A stretch of DNA of 64,000 nucleotides from contig CBDDGV010000001.1 of NCBI GenBank assembly GCA_965228005.1, positions 868,001-932,000 on the forward strand, given 5' to 3'. The notes beneath the pieces are model-generated. The model had not been told where the DNA came from. It ran no database searches and was given only the letters and a program-made list of their open reading frames with translations. Shown here in pieces: positions 53,694-63,400 of the stretch. Source of the stretch: JBCCXZ01 sp965228005. Its GTDB lineage: Bacteria > Planctomycetota > Planctomycetia > Pirellulales > Lacipirellulaceae. Position numbers and translations under genes: made by a program. The first letter of the stretch is position 1. Every line of letters starts with the position of its first letter.

Positions 53694-53722
53694 ATCCTAC
53701 GTTGCAGAGCCTTGCGATGCAA
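53694..53722 (-). promoter_or_regulatory. Predicted sigma-70 promoter of metB
   Basis: TTGCAT (53722-53717) and TAGGAT (53699-53694) on the - strand, separated by exactly 17 bases. Start of transcription would be near 53686, just before the candidate aptamer. Confidence 0.55.
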
Positions 53723-53806
53723 GCGGCCAAAGCGGCTCGCCTTGACCGGCCACCGGCCAATTGGGAGCATCCGCCGCCCTGCCTACCCGCACGTGAGGTC
53801 CCGCCG

Positions 53807-54427
53807 ATGCCCGAGTCCACTCTTTGCCAAACCGCATTGTTGGCCGCTTCGACACTGTTTAGCCTCGCGGCTTGCGGCGGCTGCCGCTCGCCTTACTACG
53901 CGGACCGTGGAGCAGGCCTGGGAGCCCTCGCCGGTGCGGGCACCGGGGCCATCATCGGCGACGCGACCGGCAACACCGGCGCAGGCGTCGCGATCGGCGC
54001 CGGGCTCGGCGCACTCACGGGTGCGGCGATCGGCCAAGGGCTCGACGACGTGGCGGCCCAGAACCGGGCCCAGATCGAAGCGCAGCTCGGTCGGCAGGTC
54101 CAGGCGGGCGCCGCGACGGTCAACGAAGTGGTGAACATGACCCGTGCCGGCGTAGACACCCAACTCATCCGCAACTACGTCCGAACCTCGGGCTTCGCCG
54201 GGCCGATCAGCGCCAGCGACGTGATCGCCCTGCACAACCAAGGCGTGGCTACCGAGGTGATCCAGGAACTGCAGAACCCGCCCGCCCCTGTCGCGGTCGC
54301 CCAGCGGCAGCCGGTGATCGTCGAAGAGTACCACTACGGCGCCCCCTACTGCGCCCCGCGGTTCCACTACAACGCGGGGCACCACATGCGGCCCCGGGTG
54401 GGTTTCGGCGTCCACATCGCTAAGTGA
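53807..54427 (+). CDS. Glycine-zipper lipoprotein
   Basis: 206 residues from ATG at 53807, with GAGGT about 9 nt upstream. The N-terminus is a lipoprotein signal (LCQTALLAASTLFSLAACGG; lipid Cys at about 20). A glycine-zipper segment follows at about 35-80 (GAGLGALAGAGTGAIIGDAT; GALTGAAIGQGLDD), typical of outer-membrane-associated SlyB/OmpA-like lipoproteins. Then a conserved helix-rich region (VNEVVNMTRAGVDTQLIRNY, SASDVIALHNQGVATEVIQE) and a His/Tyr-rich tail. Divergent from metB. Probably envelope-structural. Confidence 0.75.
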   Translation: MPESTLCQTALLAASTLFSLAACGGCRSPYYADRGAGLGALAGAGTGAIIGDATGNTGAGVAIGAGLGALTGAAIGQGLDDVAAQNRAQIEAQLGRQVQAGAATVNEVVNMTRAGVDTQLIRNYVRTSGFAGPISASDVIALHNQGVATEVIQELQNPPAPVAVAQRQPVIVEEYHYGAPYCAPRFHYNAGHHMRPRVGFGVHIAK

Positions 54428-54484
54428 GAACTCTTCCCCCGGCCGGCCCTTCCGCTCCTTGACAGGGTGGGCGACACTCTGGGC

Positions 54485-55720
54485 ATGCGCGCAGAAGTGA
54501 TCGCCATCGGCGACGAACTCACCACCGGCCAACGGCTCGACACGAACACGCAGTGGCTGAGCGAAAGGCTCACCGACCTGGGCGTGGAAGTGGCGTTCCA
54601 CACCACCATCGGAGACCGGCTGGCCGACAACACAGCTGTGTTCCGTGCAGCGATCGACCGGGCGGACATCGTCGTCTGCACCGGCGGGCTCGGCCCTACG
54701 GCCGATGACCTCACCCGCGACGCCATCGCTACGGCCACTGGCACGCAACTGGAGTTCCACGAGCCGAGTTTCCTGCACATCCGGCGGCTGTTCGAAACCC
54801 GCGGCCGTGAAATGTCCGAGCGGAACCGCGTGCAGGCCATGTTCCCCGAAGGGTCGAAGCCTATCCCCAACGAGCACGGCACGGCTCCGGGGATCGAGAT
54901 GCACCTGCCGCGCCCCTGCTGTTTGCCATGTCTGGTGTTTGCGTTGCCGGGGGTGCCGTACGAGATGCGTGCGATGTGGGAGGAGACCGTAGCCCCGGCG
55001 ATCCGGTCGGCGCAGCCGTCGCCGCGGGTCACGGTCCATCGGCGGATCAAGTGTTTCGGCGCCGGCGAAAGCCAGCTCGAAGCGATGGTGCCCGACCTGA
55101 TCGCCCGGCAACGGGAGCCGATCGTCGGCATCACGGTGAGCGCTGCCACGATCACGCTGAGAATCACCGCCAGCGGTCGCGACGAGGCTTCCGCCCGGGC
55201 GAGCATCCTGCCGACCGAGGACTTCATCCGCGAAAAGCTTAGCAACCTGGTGTTCGGCGTGGAAGACGACGAGCTGGAGCACGCCGTGACCAAGCTCCTC
55301 GACCACCGTGACGAGACTGTTGCTGTTGCTGAGTGGGCCACGGCCGGGCTGGTGGGCCGGCGGCTCGCTGCGACGCCCCTGGCGGGATCGGCGTGTCTCG
55401 GCTCCGTCAGCGGAACGACCGCACGCCAGTTCGAGCGATTGCTGTCGCTCTCGCTCGAGGGGTTGGCCCCGGACGCGGCTGAGACCGCAGTTGCGTTGGC
55501 GGAGGGGATCCGCAAACAGAGCGGCGCCACTTATGGGCTCGGTATCGCCGCTTACCCGCCGTCGGTCGAGAACCCCGACGACCGGCTCTATACCGCCATC
55601 GCTGCTCCTGATCGGACCCATAAGCTCCGGTTCTCGTGTGGTTCGCACCCCTCGATCCTGGAGAGCCGCAGCGCCAAACAAGCTCTCAACGCTCTGAGGT
55701 TGCTGCTGTTGAAGGCCTGA
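54485..55720 (+). CDS. cinA: CinA-family competence/damage-inducible protein
   Basis: 411 residues from ATG at 54485; a GTG at 54467 is possible. The N-terminal MoCF-like domain has AEVIAIGDELTTGQRLDTNT and CTGGLGPTADDLTRDAIATA, classic CinA, with PGVPYEMRAMWEE later. The C-terminal domain should hold a nicotinamide mononucleotide deamidase (PncC) but is divergent (VTKLLDHRDETVAVAEWATA, then GLVGRRLAATPLAGSACLGS). A CLPC insert (PRPCCLPCLVF) interrupts the first domain. It lies 23 bp before nadE, and PncC-type activity would fit an NAD-recycling pairing. Confidence 0.85.
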   Translation: MRAEVIAIGDELTTGQRLDTNTQWLSERLTDLGVEVAFHTTIGDRLADNTAVFRAAIDRADIVVCTGGLGPTADDLTRDAIATATGTQLEFHEPSFLHIRRLFETRGREMSERNRVQAMFPEGSKPIPNEHGTAPGIEMHLPRPCCLPCLVFALPGVPYEMRAMWEETVAPAIRSAQPSPRVTVHRRIKCFGAGESQLEAMVPDLIARQREPIVGITVSAATITLRITASGRDEASARASILPTEDFIREKLSNLVFGVEDDELEHAVTKLLDHRDETVAVAEWATAGLVGRRLAATPLAGSACLGSVSGTTARQFERLLSLSLEGLAPDAAETAVALAEGIRKQSGATYGLGIAAYPPSVENPDDRLYTAIAAPDRTHKLRFSCGSHPSILESRSAKQALNALRLLLLKA

Positions 55721-55743
55721 GTCCGCGTGCGGATACTGCAAGC

Positions 55744-57693
55744 ATGCCGCTTTTCCGCGTTGCCGCCGCTGCTCTCAACCAGACGCCGTTTGCCTGGGAA
55801 TCGAACCGCGACCATATCATCGCGGCAATCGCCGAAGCCCGTGAGGCCGGCGCGGCGGTGCTCTGCCTGCCCGAGCTCGCGATCAGCGGTTACGGTTGCG
55901 AGGACATCTTCTTCTCGCAGGGTATCCGCGAGACCTCGATTGAGATGCTCGCCGAGGTGGTCGGGCAGACGCAGGGGATCGCCGTGTGCGTCGGTCTGCC
56001 TCTGGAAGTTGCCGGCGAACTCTACAACGCGGCGGCCATGTGTGTGGACGGGCGGCTGCTTGGGTTTGCTTGCAAGCAGTTCCTCGCGGGCGATGGAATC
56101 CACTACGAGCCGCGGTGGTTTACGGCTTGGCCGCGCGACCGTGTCGAGGAAGTTGACTTCGACGGAGAGAGCGTCCCGGCGGGCGATTTACTCTTCGAAC
56201 TCGGCCCGCTGCGGGTCGGGGTTGAGATCTGCCGCGACGCTTGGAAGGAGGACCGCCCGGCTCGGCGGTTCGTCCGCCGCGGAGCCAATCTGTTGCTCAA
56301 CCCCAGCGCGAGTCACTTCGCGTTTGGCAAACACGAGGTCCGCCGCGGCATCGCGCGGGAAGCGGCAATCGATCTCAGGGTACCGTTCGTCTACAGCAAC
56401 CTTCTCGGGAACGAGTCGGGCCGGGCGATCTTCGACGGCGGCCCGATGATCGCCGCGGGGGGCGAGATCGTCGGGGCGGAGCGGCTTGCGACGGCCGAGC
56501 ACGTGCTGACGGTTGCCGATATCGAGATCACCGAGCAACCTGTGAATGAGCAAGGCCTTGTTATCTCGACCAACTGGAGTCCCCCAGCTTCGAAAGATGG
56601 GATACTCAAGAGTGTTGCCAGCCATTGGGACATATCGCCTGCTTCCAAGCTTGAAGAGTTCAGCCGCGCCGTGCCGTTGGCGCTGCTGGACTACCTGCGA
56701 AAGAGCCGCGCGGGAGGGTTTGTCGTTTCACTGAGCGGCGGGGCCGATTCGTCGGCGGTGGCAACGCTGGTGTGGCTGATGGTCCGGATTGGGGTCCAGC
56801 AGCTTGGGCTGGAAGGGTTCAAGCAGAAGCTCGCTCACATCCAGCGGGTTCAGGAGGCAGAGGACGAATCGGCTGTTGTCGGCCGGCTCTTGCGGTGCGT
56901 CTACCAGGCCACGCGCAACAGCAGTGATACCACCGAGAACGCTGCCAGGCAGGTTGCCGAAGCGGTGGGCGCGGAGTTTCTCCACTGGGGCGTCGACCCG
57001 CTGGTGGACGGTTATGTCACCACGATCTCTAAAGCCGTGGGCCGCGGGCTCACTTGGGAGACCGACGACCTCGCCTTGCAGAATATCCAGGCCCGTGCGC
57101 GCGGCCCCGGGGCTTGGCTGCTGGCGAACCTGACCGGGTCGCTGCTGCTCGCCACGAGCAACCGCAGCGAGGCGGCGGTCGGATACGCCACGATGGACGG
57201 CGACACCTGCGGGGGGCTCTCGCCGATCGCGGGGATCGACAAGGCCTTCCTCCGGGAGTGGCTCCGTTGGATGGAAACCGATGGACCGGCGGGGATAGGG
57301 CCGCTGCCGGCGCTGGCGGCCGTGAACGCCCAACAGCCGACCGCCGAGCTCCGCCCCGCCGCCGCCGGGCAGACGGACGAAGCCGACCTGATGCCCTACG
57401 ACGTGCTCGACGCGATCGAACGGGCCGCGATCCGCGACAAGCTGATGCCGCTGGCGGTGTTTGAGCGGGCCTGCGACGAGTTCCCCGCTTATTCTGCGCC
57501 GCAGATCGCCGCGTGGGTCGAACGCTTCTTCAAGCTCTGGTGCCGCAACCAGTGGAAGCGTGAGCGGTACGCGCCGTCGTTCCACCTGGACGATGAGAAC
57601 CTCGACCCGAAGACGTGGTGCCGATTCCCCATTCTCTCCGGCGGCTTCGAGCGTGAGCTTTCCGATCTCCGTCGATTCGTTGAAGAAGCCTGA
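55744..57693 (+). CDS. nadE: Glutamine-dependent NAD+ synthetase
   Basis: 649 residues from ATG at 55744. The N-terminal nitrilase-type glutaminase has its triad: Glu in LCLPELAISGYGCED, Lys in LGFACKQFLAGDGIHYE, Cys in GVEICRDAWKED. The C-terminal synthetase domain has the P-loop VSLSGGADSSAVAT, then LLATSNRSEAAVGYATMDGD. It amidates nicotinate adenine dinucleotide with ammonia channelled from glutamine. Length fits the fused eukaryote/mycobacterial-like class. Neighbour cinA is a possible NAD-recycling partner. Its stop lies at the edge of repeat element E. Confidence 0.95.
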   Translation: MPLFRVAAAALNQTPFAWESNRDHIIAAIAEAREAGAAVLCLPELAISGYGCEDIFFSQGIRETSIEMLAEVVGQTQGIAVCVGLPLEVAGELYNAAAMCVDGRLLGFACKQFLAGDGIHYEPRWFTAWPRDRVEEVDFDGESVPAGDLLFELGPLRVGVEICRDAWKEDRPARRFVRRGANLLLNPSASHFAFGKHEVRRGIAREAAIDLRVPFVYSNLLGNESGRAIFDGGPMIAAGGEIVGAERLATAEHVLTVADIEITEQPVNEQGLVISTNWSPPASKDGILKSVASHWDISPASKLEEFSRAVPLALLDYLRKSRAGGFVVSLSGGADSSAVATLVWLMVRIGVQQLGLEGFKQKLAHIQRVQEAEDESAVVGRLLRCVYQATRNSSDTTENAARQVAEAVGAEFLHWGVDPLVDGYVTTISKAVGRGLTWETDDLALQNIQARARGPGAWLLANLTGSLLLATSNRSEAAVGYATMDGDTCGGLSPIAGIDKAFLREWLRWMETDGPAGIGPLPALAAVNAQQPTAELRPAAAGQTDEADLMPYDVLDAIERAAIRDKLMPLAVFERACDEFPAYSAPQIAAWVERFFKLWCRNQWKRERYAPSFHLDDENLDPKTWCRFPILSGGFERELSDLRRFVEEA

Positions 57694-57776
57694 CGGGATA
57701 ATAGGATTGGCTAGATGGACAGGAAGATCGACTCATCCTGTAGATCCTGGCGATCCTGTTATCCTGTCGATGCTGT
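57691..57776. repeat. Intergenic inverted repeat element E (long hairpin)
   Basis: Left arm 57691-57728 (GACGGGATAATAGGATTGGC and on) and right arm 57731-57775 (ATCCTGT-type units) are imperfect complements with almost no loop. It fills the 86-base gap between convergent nadE and rlmL and starts at the nadE stop. It could serve as a shared transcription stop, but lacks a T-run. ATCCTGT-type tracts are also common between genes elsewhere, from memory. Confidence 0.75.
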
Positions 57777-57779
57777 GTC

Positions 57780-59975
57780 TCAAGCCCCAATAACCATCCG
57801 CCAGCAGCGGTGAATGCGTTTGTTGCGGAAGTCCTCCGGCACGGTCTGCCGGCTGATCTCGCGGAGCGTGAGGCCGGTGAGCGACGCCTCGTCGAGCTTG
57901 AAACGGCGGAAGTTGGTCGAGAAGTAGATCACCCCGCCGGGCGACAACCGCGCGGCCACTTCCGAAAGCAACCGGGCGTGGTCTCGCTGCACGTCCCAAT
58001 CGCGGTCGAGCTGTTTGCTGTTAGAAAACGTCGGCGGGTCGATCACAGCCAGGTCGAACTGTGACTTAGGCTCCAATCCTTCGATGAACTGGAGCACGTC
58101 GCTCTCGACGAGTTGGTGGCGGGCGTTGTCGAACCCGTTCAGCCGTATGTTCTCCTCGGCCCAATCGAGGTAGGTGCTGGAGAGGTCGACCGAGACGGTG
58201 TTGGTCGCTCCGCCCGCTGCGGCGTAGACGGTGAACGCGCCGGTGTAGCAGAAGAGGTTCAGGAATCGCTTGCCATCGGTCTCGCCTTGGACCATCGCCC
58301 GCGTCTGGCGGTGGTCAAGGAAGAGCCCCGTGTCGAGGTAGTCGGTGAGGTTCACCAGGAACTTCAGTCCGCCTTCTTCGACGACCGTGCGCTCCGATCG
58401 TTCGTCTTGCTGCTGGTACTGCGTGTTGCCGCGTTGTCGCTCGCGTCGCTTGAGGAACACTCTGTCTGGCGGGGTTTCCAGAGCCTCCGCCGCTACCGCG
58501 ACCATCTGGTCGAGCCAGTCGGCGTGCTCGGCGGCGGTTCGGTCGTGCGGGCGTTCAAACTCCGCAAGGTGGAGTGCGTCCTCGTACCGATCCACCACCA
58601 GCGGCACCTCGGGGATATCGCGCTCGTAAAGGCGGTAGCAGGTGATGCCACGACGGGTAGGCCAGCGTCGCAGGTGGCGTGCTCGTTTCTTCAGTCGGTT
58701 GGCGAACTCCTGGGCTTGACGCTCGGCCTCGGCCTTCAACCCGCCAAAGGCCGGTTTGACTTCGGCCCGTTCGCGTTTCTTGGGCGGCTTGCTTTGGTTT
58801 TCGACGCCGTCGGAGTCCTCTTCGTCCTCAGCGCCTCGAACAACCACGTCCGGCGGTTTGGGGCCGAAGAACTGGTAGAGCGTGCACTTGATGTTGCCGT
58901 TGTAGAGCTTCCGCCGACGGTCGGCCCGCTGGCCGGCGAGCCGCTCGAGGTCGTCCCGGGCGGTTAGCACGAAGTGCGACCAGGTCTTCAGCCGCCGCAG
59001 CACGAGCGGAAGCGATCGGTAGAGCTCGTCGACCTCACGCTCCTCGCCCACCCGCATGCCGTAAGGCGGGTTGGTCACCACGCAGCCGTAGTCGCGTTGG
59101 GTGCTGAGGTCGCCGAAGTCGCGGCGTTGCAGGTGCAGGTCTTCTTCCACGCCGGCCTGCTTCGCGTGGTACCGGGCGAGCTTGAGCGACTCCGTATCGG
59201 CGTCGGTGCCGACGATCCGCTCGTCGAGGCTTGCCACCGCGAGGTCAGAAGCCTCTTCGCGAGCAGCGGCCCAGAGCTTCGCGGGGATCGCGTCCCACGA
59301 CTCGGCGGCGAACGACCGGTTGCGGCCTGGGGCGAGCCTGCGACCGAGCATCGCCGCCTCGATGGCGATCGTGCCAGTCCCGCAGAACGGGTCGAGCAGC
59401 GGCCGGCCGGGCTGCCAGAAGCTGAGCTGGACCATCGCGGCGGCGAGCGTCTCGCGGATCTGGGCCGGTCCGGTGAGGCTGCGGTAGCCCCGTTTGTGGA
59501 GCCCTTCGCCGGAGGTGTCGACCGAAAGGGTCGCCTCGTCGTCGAGCAGTGCGACCTCCACCGGCACGGCGGGCCCGGTTTCGGGCAGCTCCGCCACACC
59601 GTGCTTGGAAAGGAGCCGTTCGACGATCGCCTTCTTCACCGTCCGCTGCACAGCGGGCACGCTCGAGAGCTGCGACTTCCGCGAACGCCCGCGGACGGGG
59701 ACGGCGGCTTCGGGGCTGATCCACGCTTCCCACTCCAACTCCTTCACGCCGTCGAACAAGGCATCGAAATCGGCAGCGGGGAAGCGGGCGAGTTCAATCA
59801 GGACACGGTCGGCGGAGCGGAGCCACAGGTTCGACCGACAGACCGCCGACTCGGGCCCTTCGAACAAGACCCGCCCGGGGCGGTCGCCGCGGGCCTCATA
59901 GCCAAGCTGCTCGAGTTCGCGCGCAACCACGGCTTCCAGACCAAAAGCGGCGGTGGCGACCAAACGGAGCGGCAT
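57780..59975 (-). CDS. rlmL: Bifunctional 23S rRNA guanine methyltransferase RlmKL
   Basis: 731 residues from ATG at 59975, with AAGGA about 8 nt upstream; the frame runs further but into non-conserved sequence. Methylates G2445 (N2) and G2069 (N7) of 23S rRNA in the known E. coli enzyme. THUMP region at about 40-160; the first methyltransferase has LLDPFCGTGTIAIEAAMLG and CVVTNPPYGMRVGEE. A charged linker follows (about 370-420). The second has FLNLFCYTGAFTVYAAAGG and DLAVIDPPTFSNSKQ. It ends KRIHRCWRMVIGA. It lies 29 bp after the zinc-finger gene. Confidence 0.94.
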   Translation of the reverse strand: MPLRLVATAAFGLEAVVARELEQLGYEARGDRPGRVLFEGPESAVCRSNLWLRSADRVLIELARFPAADFDALFDGVKELEWEAWISPEAAVPVRGRSRKSQLSSVPAVQRTVKKAIVERLLSKHGVAELPETGPAVPVEVALLDDEATLSVDTSGEGLHKRGYRSLTGPAQIRETLAAAMVQLSFWQPGRPLLDPFCGTGTIAIEAAMLGRRLAPGRNRSFAAESWDAIPAKLWAAAREEASDLAVASLDERIVGTDADTESLKLARYHAKQAGVEEDLHLQRRDFGDLSTQRDYGCVVTNPPYGMRVGEEREVDELYRSLPLVLRRLKTWSHFVLTARDDLERLAGQRADRRRKLYNGNIKCTLYQFFGPKPPDVVVRGAEDEEDSDGVENQSKPPKKRERAEVKPAFGGLKAEAERQAQEFANRLKKRARHLRRWPTRRGITCYRLYERDIPEVPLVVDRYEDALHLAEFERPHDRTAAEHADWLDQMVAVAAEALETPPDRVFLKRRERQRGNTQYQQQDERSERTVVEEGGLKFLVNLTDYLDTGLFLDHRQTRAMVQGETDGKRFLNLFCYTGAFTVYAAAGGATNTVSVDLSSTYLDWAEENIRLNGFDNARHQLVESDVLQFIEGLEPKSQFDLAVIDPPTFSNSKQLDRDWDVQRDHARLLSEVAARLSPGGVIYFSTNFRRFKLDEASLTGLTLREISRQTVPEDFRNKRIHRCWRMVIGA

Positions 59976-60004
59976 CGCCCCATCCTTGCCGGTCGCGTGC
60001 CGGG

Positions 60005-60469
60005 CTACAACCGGCAGGGCGGGTCGCCGGTGCAGAAACGCTTGTACCGCGTGATGCCGCTGCCGCGGCTCTGACGCAGCTCGACCAGCGAACCGCACTT
60101 GGGGCAGAAATCCGGCGGGGCGTGGTCGACGCCCTCGTCGGCCTGCTGCTGGCACACGGTGCAGCGTGTTGAGTTGGGGAACACCTCGAGCCGTTCCGGC
60201 GGGATCGGCTTGCGGCACACCTCGCAGGCGACGACCTGCTCCCAGTCGCCGGCGTCTTCGGCCGCCTCGCCAACTTGTAAGCCCGCGGTCCCGCAGTGGT
60301 CGCACTGGAGCCGGCTGAGGTTCTCCTTGAGGAGTTCCTCGACCAAGTCATCCGGGGGATCCGGCGCTCGCCGCAGGAGCCCGATGGCCCGTAAGCGACG
60401 TTGGGCGTCCACCGAGCCGCAGGTCGTCTGCCAGGCACAACCCGGGCAGCGGAGTGTCGCGGAGAGCAT
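60005..60469 (-). CDS. Protein with DksA/TraR-type zinc finger and extra CxxC motifs
   Basis: 154 residues from ATG at 60469. Four Cys pairs: LRCPGCAWQTTCGS at the start, LQCDHCGTAG near 54, CEVCRKPIPPERLEVFPNST with CTVCQ (DksA-like finger), and FCPKCGSLVELRQSRG with YKRFCTGDPPC at the end. The last part is also seen in UvrD/topoisomerase-like zinc ribbons. No coiled-coil hairpin, so it is not a true DksA. Probably a cytosolic nucleic-acid- or polymerase-binding protein. It is between the beta-helix gene and rlmL on the same strand. Confidence 0.8.
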   Translation of the reverse strand: MLSATLRCPGCAWQTTCGSVDAQRRLRAIGLLRRAPDPPDDLVEELLKENLSRLQCDHCGTAGLQVGEAAEDAGDWEQVVACEVCRKPIPPERLEVFPNSTRCTVCQQQADEGVDHAPPDFCPKCGSLVELRQSRGSGITRYKRFCTGDPPCRL

Positions 60470-60489
60470 GGCTGCCTAACGCACCCGGC

Positions 60490-63400
60490 TTACGGAGTGA
60501 CCGGGGCCACCGGCGGGTTGATGTCGTCGATCACTCCGTTGTCGTCAACGGTGCCGACGTTGTTGACGCCGTTGATCGTGTCGGTGGCGTCAACCAGATT
60601 GAAGTCGCCCGCGGTCTCGGTGAGCACATAGCCGAAGTCGTCGCTGGTAGCGCGGTTGTTCCGCAGGTCGAGGTTGACCAATCCGCCGGCGTTGTTCAGC
60701 TCCAGGTTGAACGCGTTTTCAACATCAACCGCATCGTTGGCGTCGTTGGTGAACGAGTTGCTTAGCCCTGTGAATCCAATCGGAGCGATAGGATCGGAAA
60801 CAGGGTCCATGTCGTCGACCACCTGAGTATTGCCGATGAGGGCGTTCAACGACGACGCACTCGTAACCTGGATATCGACGGTTGCGGCGGTGCTGTCATT
60901 GATGAACGTATTGCCCTGGAACTGGAATCGAACGTCGGCCCCGTTGGTGCCAAGCGTCGCTTGCAGTGCGTTGTTGTCCGCGGCCGTTACGGTGGACCCC
61001 GTGATCACAAAGTCTACCCGGTTGGTGTTGGCTCCCGTTGCGAAACGGATTCCGTCGTCGGCAACGCCGCTGATCGTGGTGTCGTCCAGGGTGACGTCGA
61101 GTTCGCCCGACCCGGCCGTCATGATGTTGACGCCGACCCGCCCGCCAGAAATGTTGACTTGGTCGAATCGCACCCGGCTGGCGTCGGTGTTCCCGGCGGT
61201 GTTCACGATGTCTACGGCATCGGTCCCGCTATCGCTGACGTTGATGTCGGTGAAGTTGAGCGACAGGTCTTCCGCGTCCTCAACTCGGACGCCTGTGCCT
61301 GTCGTGGTGTTGATGGTATTGGCGTTGGTACTGTTGCCAACGATGTCGATGTTGCCGCCGCCGCTTACCAAGAGGCCGGTTCCCGAGGTTGTCGTGACCT
61401 CGAAGTTGTTCGAAGCAGAGCCGGTGATGTTCCCGCTGAAAGCGGTGCTGTTGCCGCTGACTTCGATACCCGTCCCGGTTTCTGTTGAGAGGGTGATGTC
61501 GCCCGAGAGGATCGCCGTACCGCCGGTGTTGTTAACCAACTCCACGCCGGTGCTGCCGTCTCCCGTGCGAGTCAGGTCGCCCGTGGCGTTAACTTGACCA
61601 TCACTCAAGCCGTCGATCGCAAGCACCGTGGCGCCGGCGGTATTGGTGATGTTGCCGTTGATGGTCGTGACGGTGTCGCCTCCGACCCGGACGGAGGCAG
61701 AACCCGCTGTCGCGGCGCCGCCCTGCACATCGGCGTTGATCGTGACGGCGGTGTTCGTGCCCGACACGTTGATGCCGTTGCCGGTGGTACCCTGCAGGTC
61801 GATTGTTGTGCCCGTGAGGCTGACCGCTGCCCCGTCGTTGCCGGCGATCGTGACAGCGTCGTTGGCGCCGGTTTCGAGCGTGAGGTCCCCGCTGAGGGCT
61901 ATCGAGCCGCCGGTGTTGTTGGCGATGCTGACGCCCGTTCCGCCGGTTGTGGTGAGGTCTCCGGCAATCGTGGTCGTCCCGCCGGTGCGGTTCTGGATAT
62001 CGAGCACGCGTCCCGCGGCCACATTCGCGGTTGTGTTGACGGTGACAACACTCGTACCGCCGTCCACGGCGATGGCGTTCATCGTCGTGTTCGAAATATT
62101 TCCAGGGGTCGTGGTGTCCGAACCGATCACAATGGCTCCAGCGTCGTTGTCGGTGAGCACCACGCCATTGTCACCGCCGGTGACGTTAACTGTGTCGAAG
62201 CTGACGCCGGCCGCATCGATCGTCATACCGTTGATCTCGACGCCCGTGGTCCCGGCAGCGCCCGTCACGTTGACCGTGTTCGGGTTCACCGCGTTGCTGG
62301 CGGCCAGCGTGCCGCCGCCGGTGGCGCTGAAGCCCGATTGACCCGTGGTTGTGATATCCAGACCGTTGAATGTGAACGTGCCGCCGGTATTGGTCCCGGT
62401 AATCTGGACGCCCGTGCGGTTCGACTCGTTGACGGTCAGGACCTCGCTGAAGCCCACCGTGCCGCCGGTGACATTCTGGATGAGGACGCCGCCGTCCTCA
62501 GTTCCGCCGTCGCCCACTGTGCCGGTGAAGGTCACGTCGTTCGCGGTGCGGTCCTCTACCTGTACCGCTAGCCCCGTACCGTTTGCAGCGATATCTGCGG
62601 CGATGGCCGTGGCCGAATCCCCGTCGATGAACACTGCCCGGCCGTTGCCGGTGTTGGTGACGACACTCGTGTCGTTCACGTCGTTGATGTTCACGTTGCC
62701 GCCTCCGACGACACTCACGGTGTCCGCGTTCGCGGCGGTTGCGATCAAATCGCTAAAGTTGATCGTGGCGCCGTCGTTGTTTATCAGATCGACGGCTGTG
62801 TTGTTGCCCGTGTCGAGCGTGGTCGTTCCGGTGAAGGCGATCGTGCCCGTGGTGTTGTTTTGAACGAGGATCCCGGAGCCGTTGGTGGAGGTATCAGTGA
62901 TGGCGCCCGAGAACGTGGCGCCGGTGCCGCTTTCCAGGCCATCGACCGAAACGGCGCGACCGGCCGCAGTGTTCGTGATATCCGAAGCAACCGTCACGCT
63001 CGGGTCTTCCGCGGCTCCAGCGCCGACGCCTTCCACGCGGACCGCGTCTCCGGTCCCAGTGCTCTCGATGGTGCTCATACCACCGGAGTTGTTCAGATTG
63101 ACGATACCGCCGCCGCGAATGAACACGGTGTCGTCGTCTAGATCGGTCGCTCGGAGGTCTTCGAACGTGATCGTTGCGCCGGTGTTATTCTCGATCCTGG
63201 CTGCATTGACGCCGGGCGTGCCGATTGTATCAATGTTTGCCAGCGACGAGAACGTGATGGTGCCGCCGGTGTTGTTCTCGACAACCACGCCGCCGGTGTT
63301 TGCGGTGGTCTCGGTGCCGATCTGGCCGAAGGTCGCCGCGCCGCCGCCCCAGCCGCTTATCTCGACGGCGAGGTTGCCGGTGTCTTCCACGGTTGCGTTG

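Noticed and set aside
53478..53722. SAM-I (S-box), SAM-IV or T-box leader
   Set aside because: None of the characteristic conserved strings of those classes is present; only SAM-II-like landmarks are seen.
53664..53729. 12-base direct repeat TGCAAGCGGCCA (53664-53675 and 53718-53729) as an operator pair
   Set aside because: One copy overlaps the predicted -35 region and the other the aptamer-like core, so a repressor site is possible, but flanks differ and GC-rich chance repeats are likely; not called.
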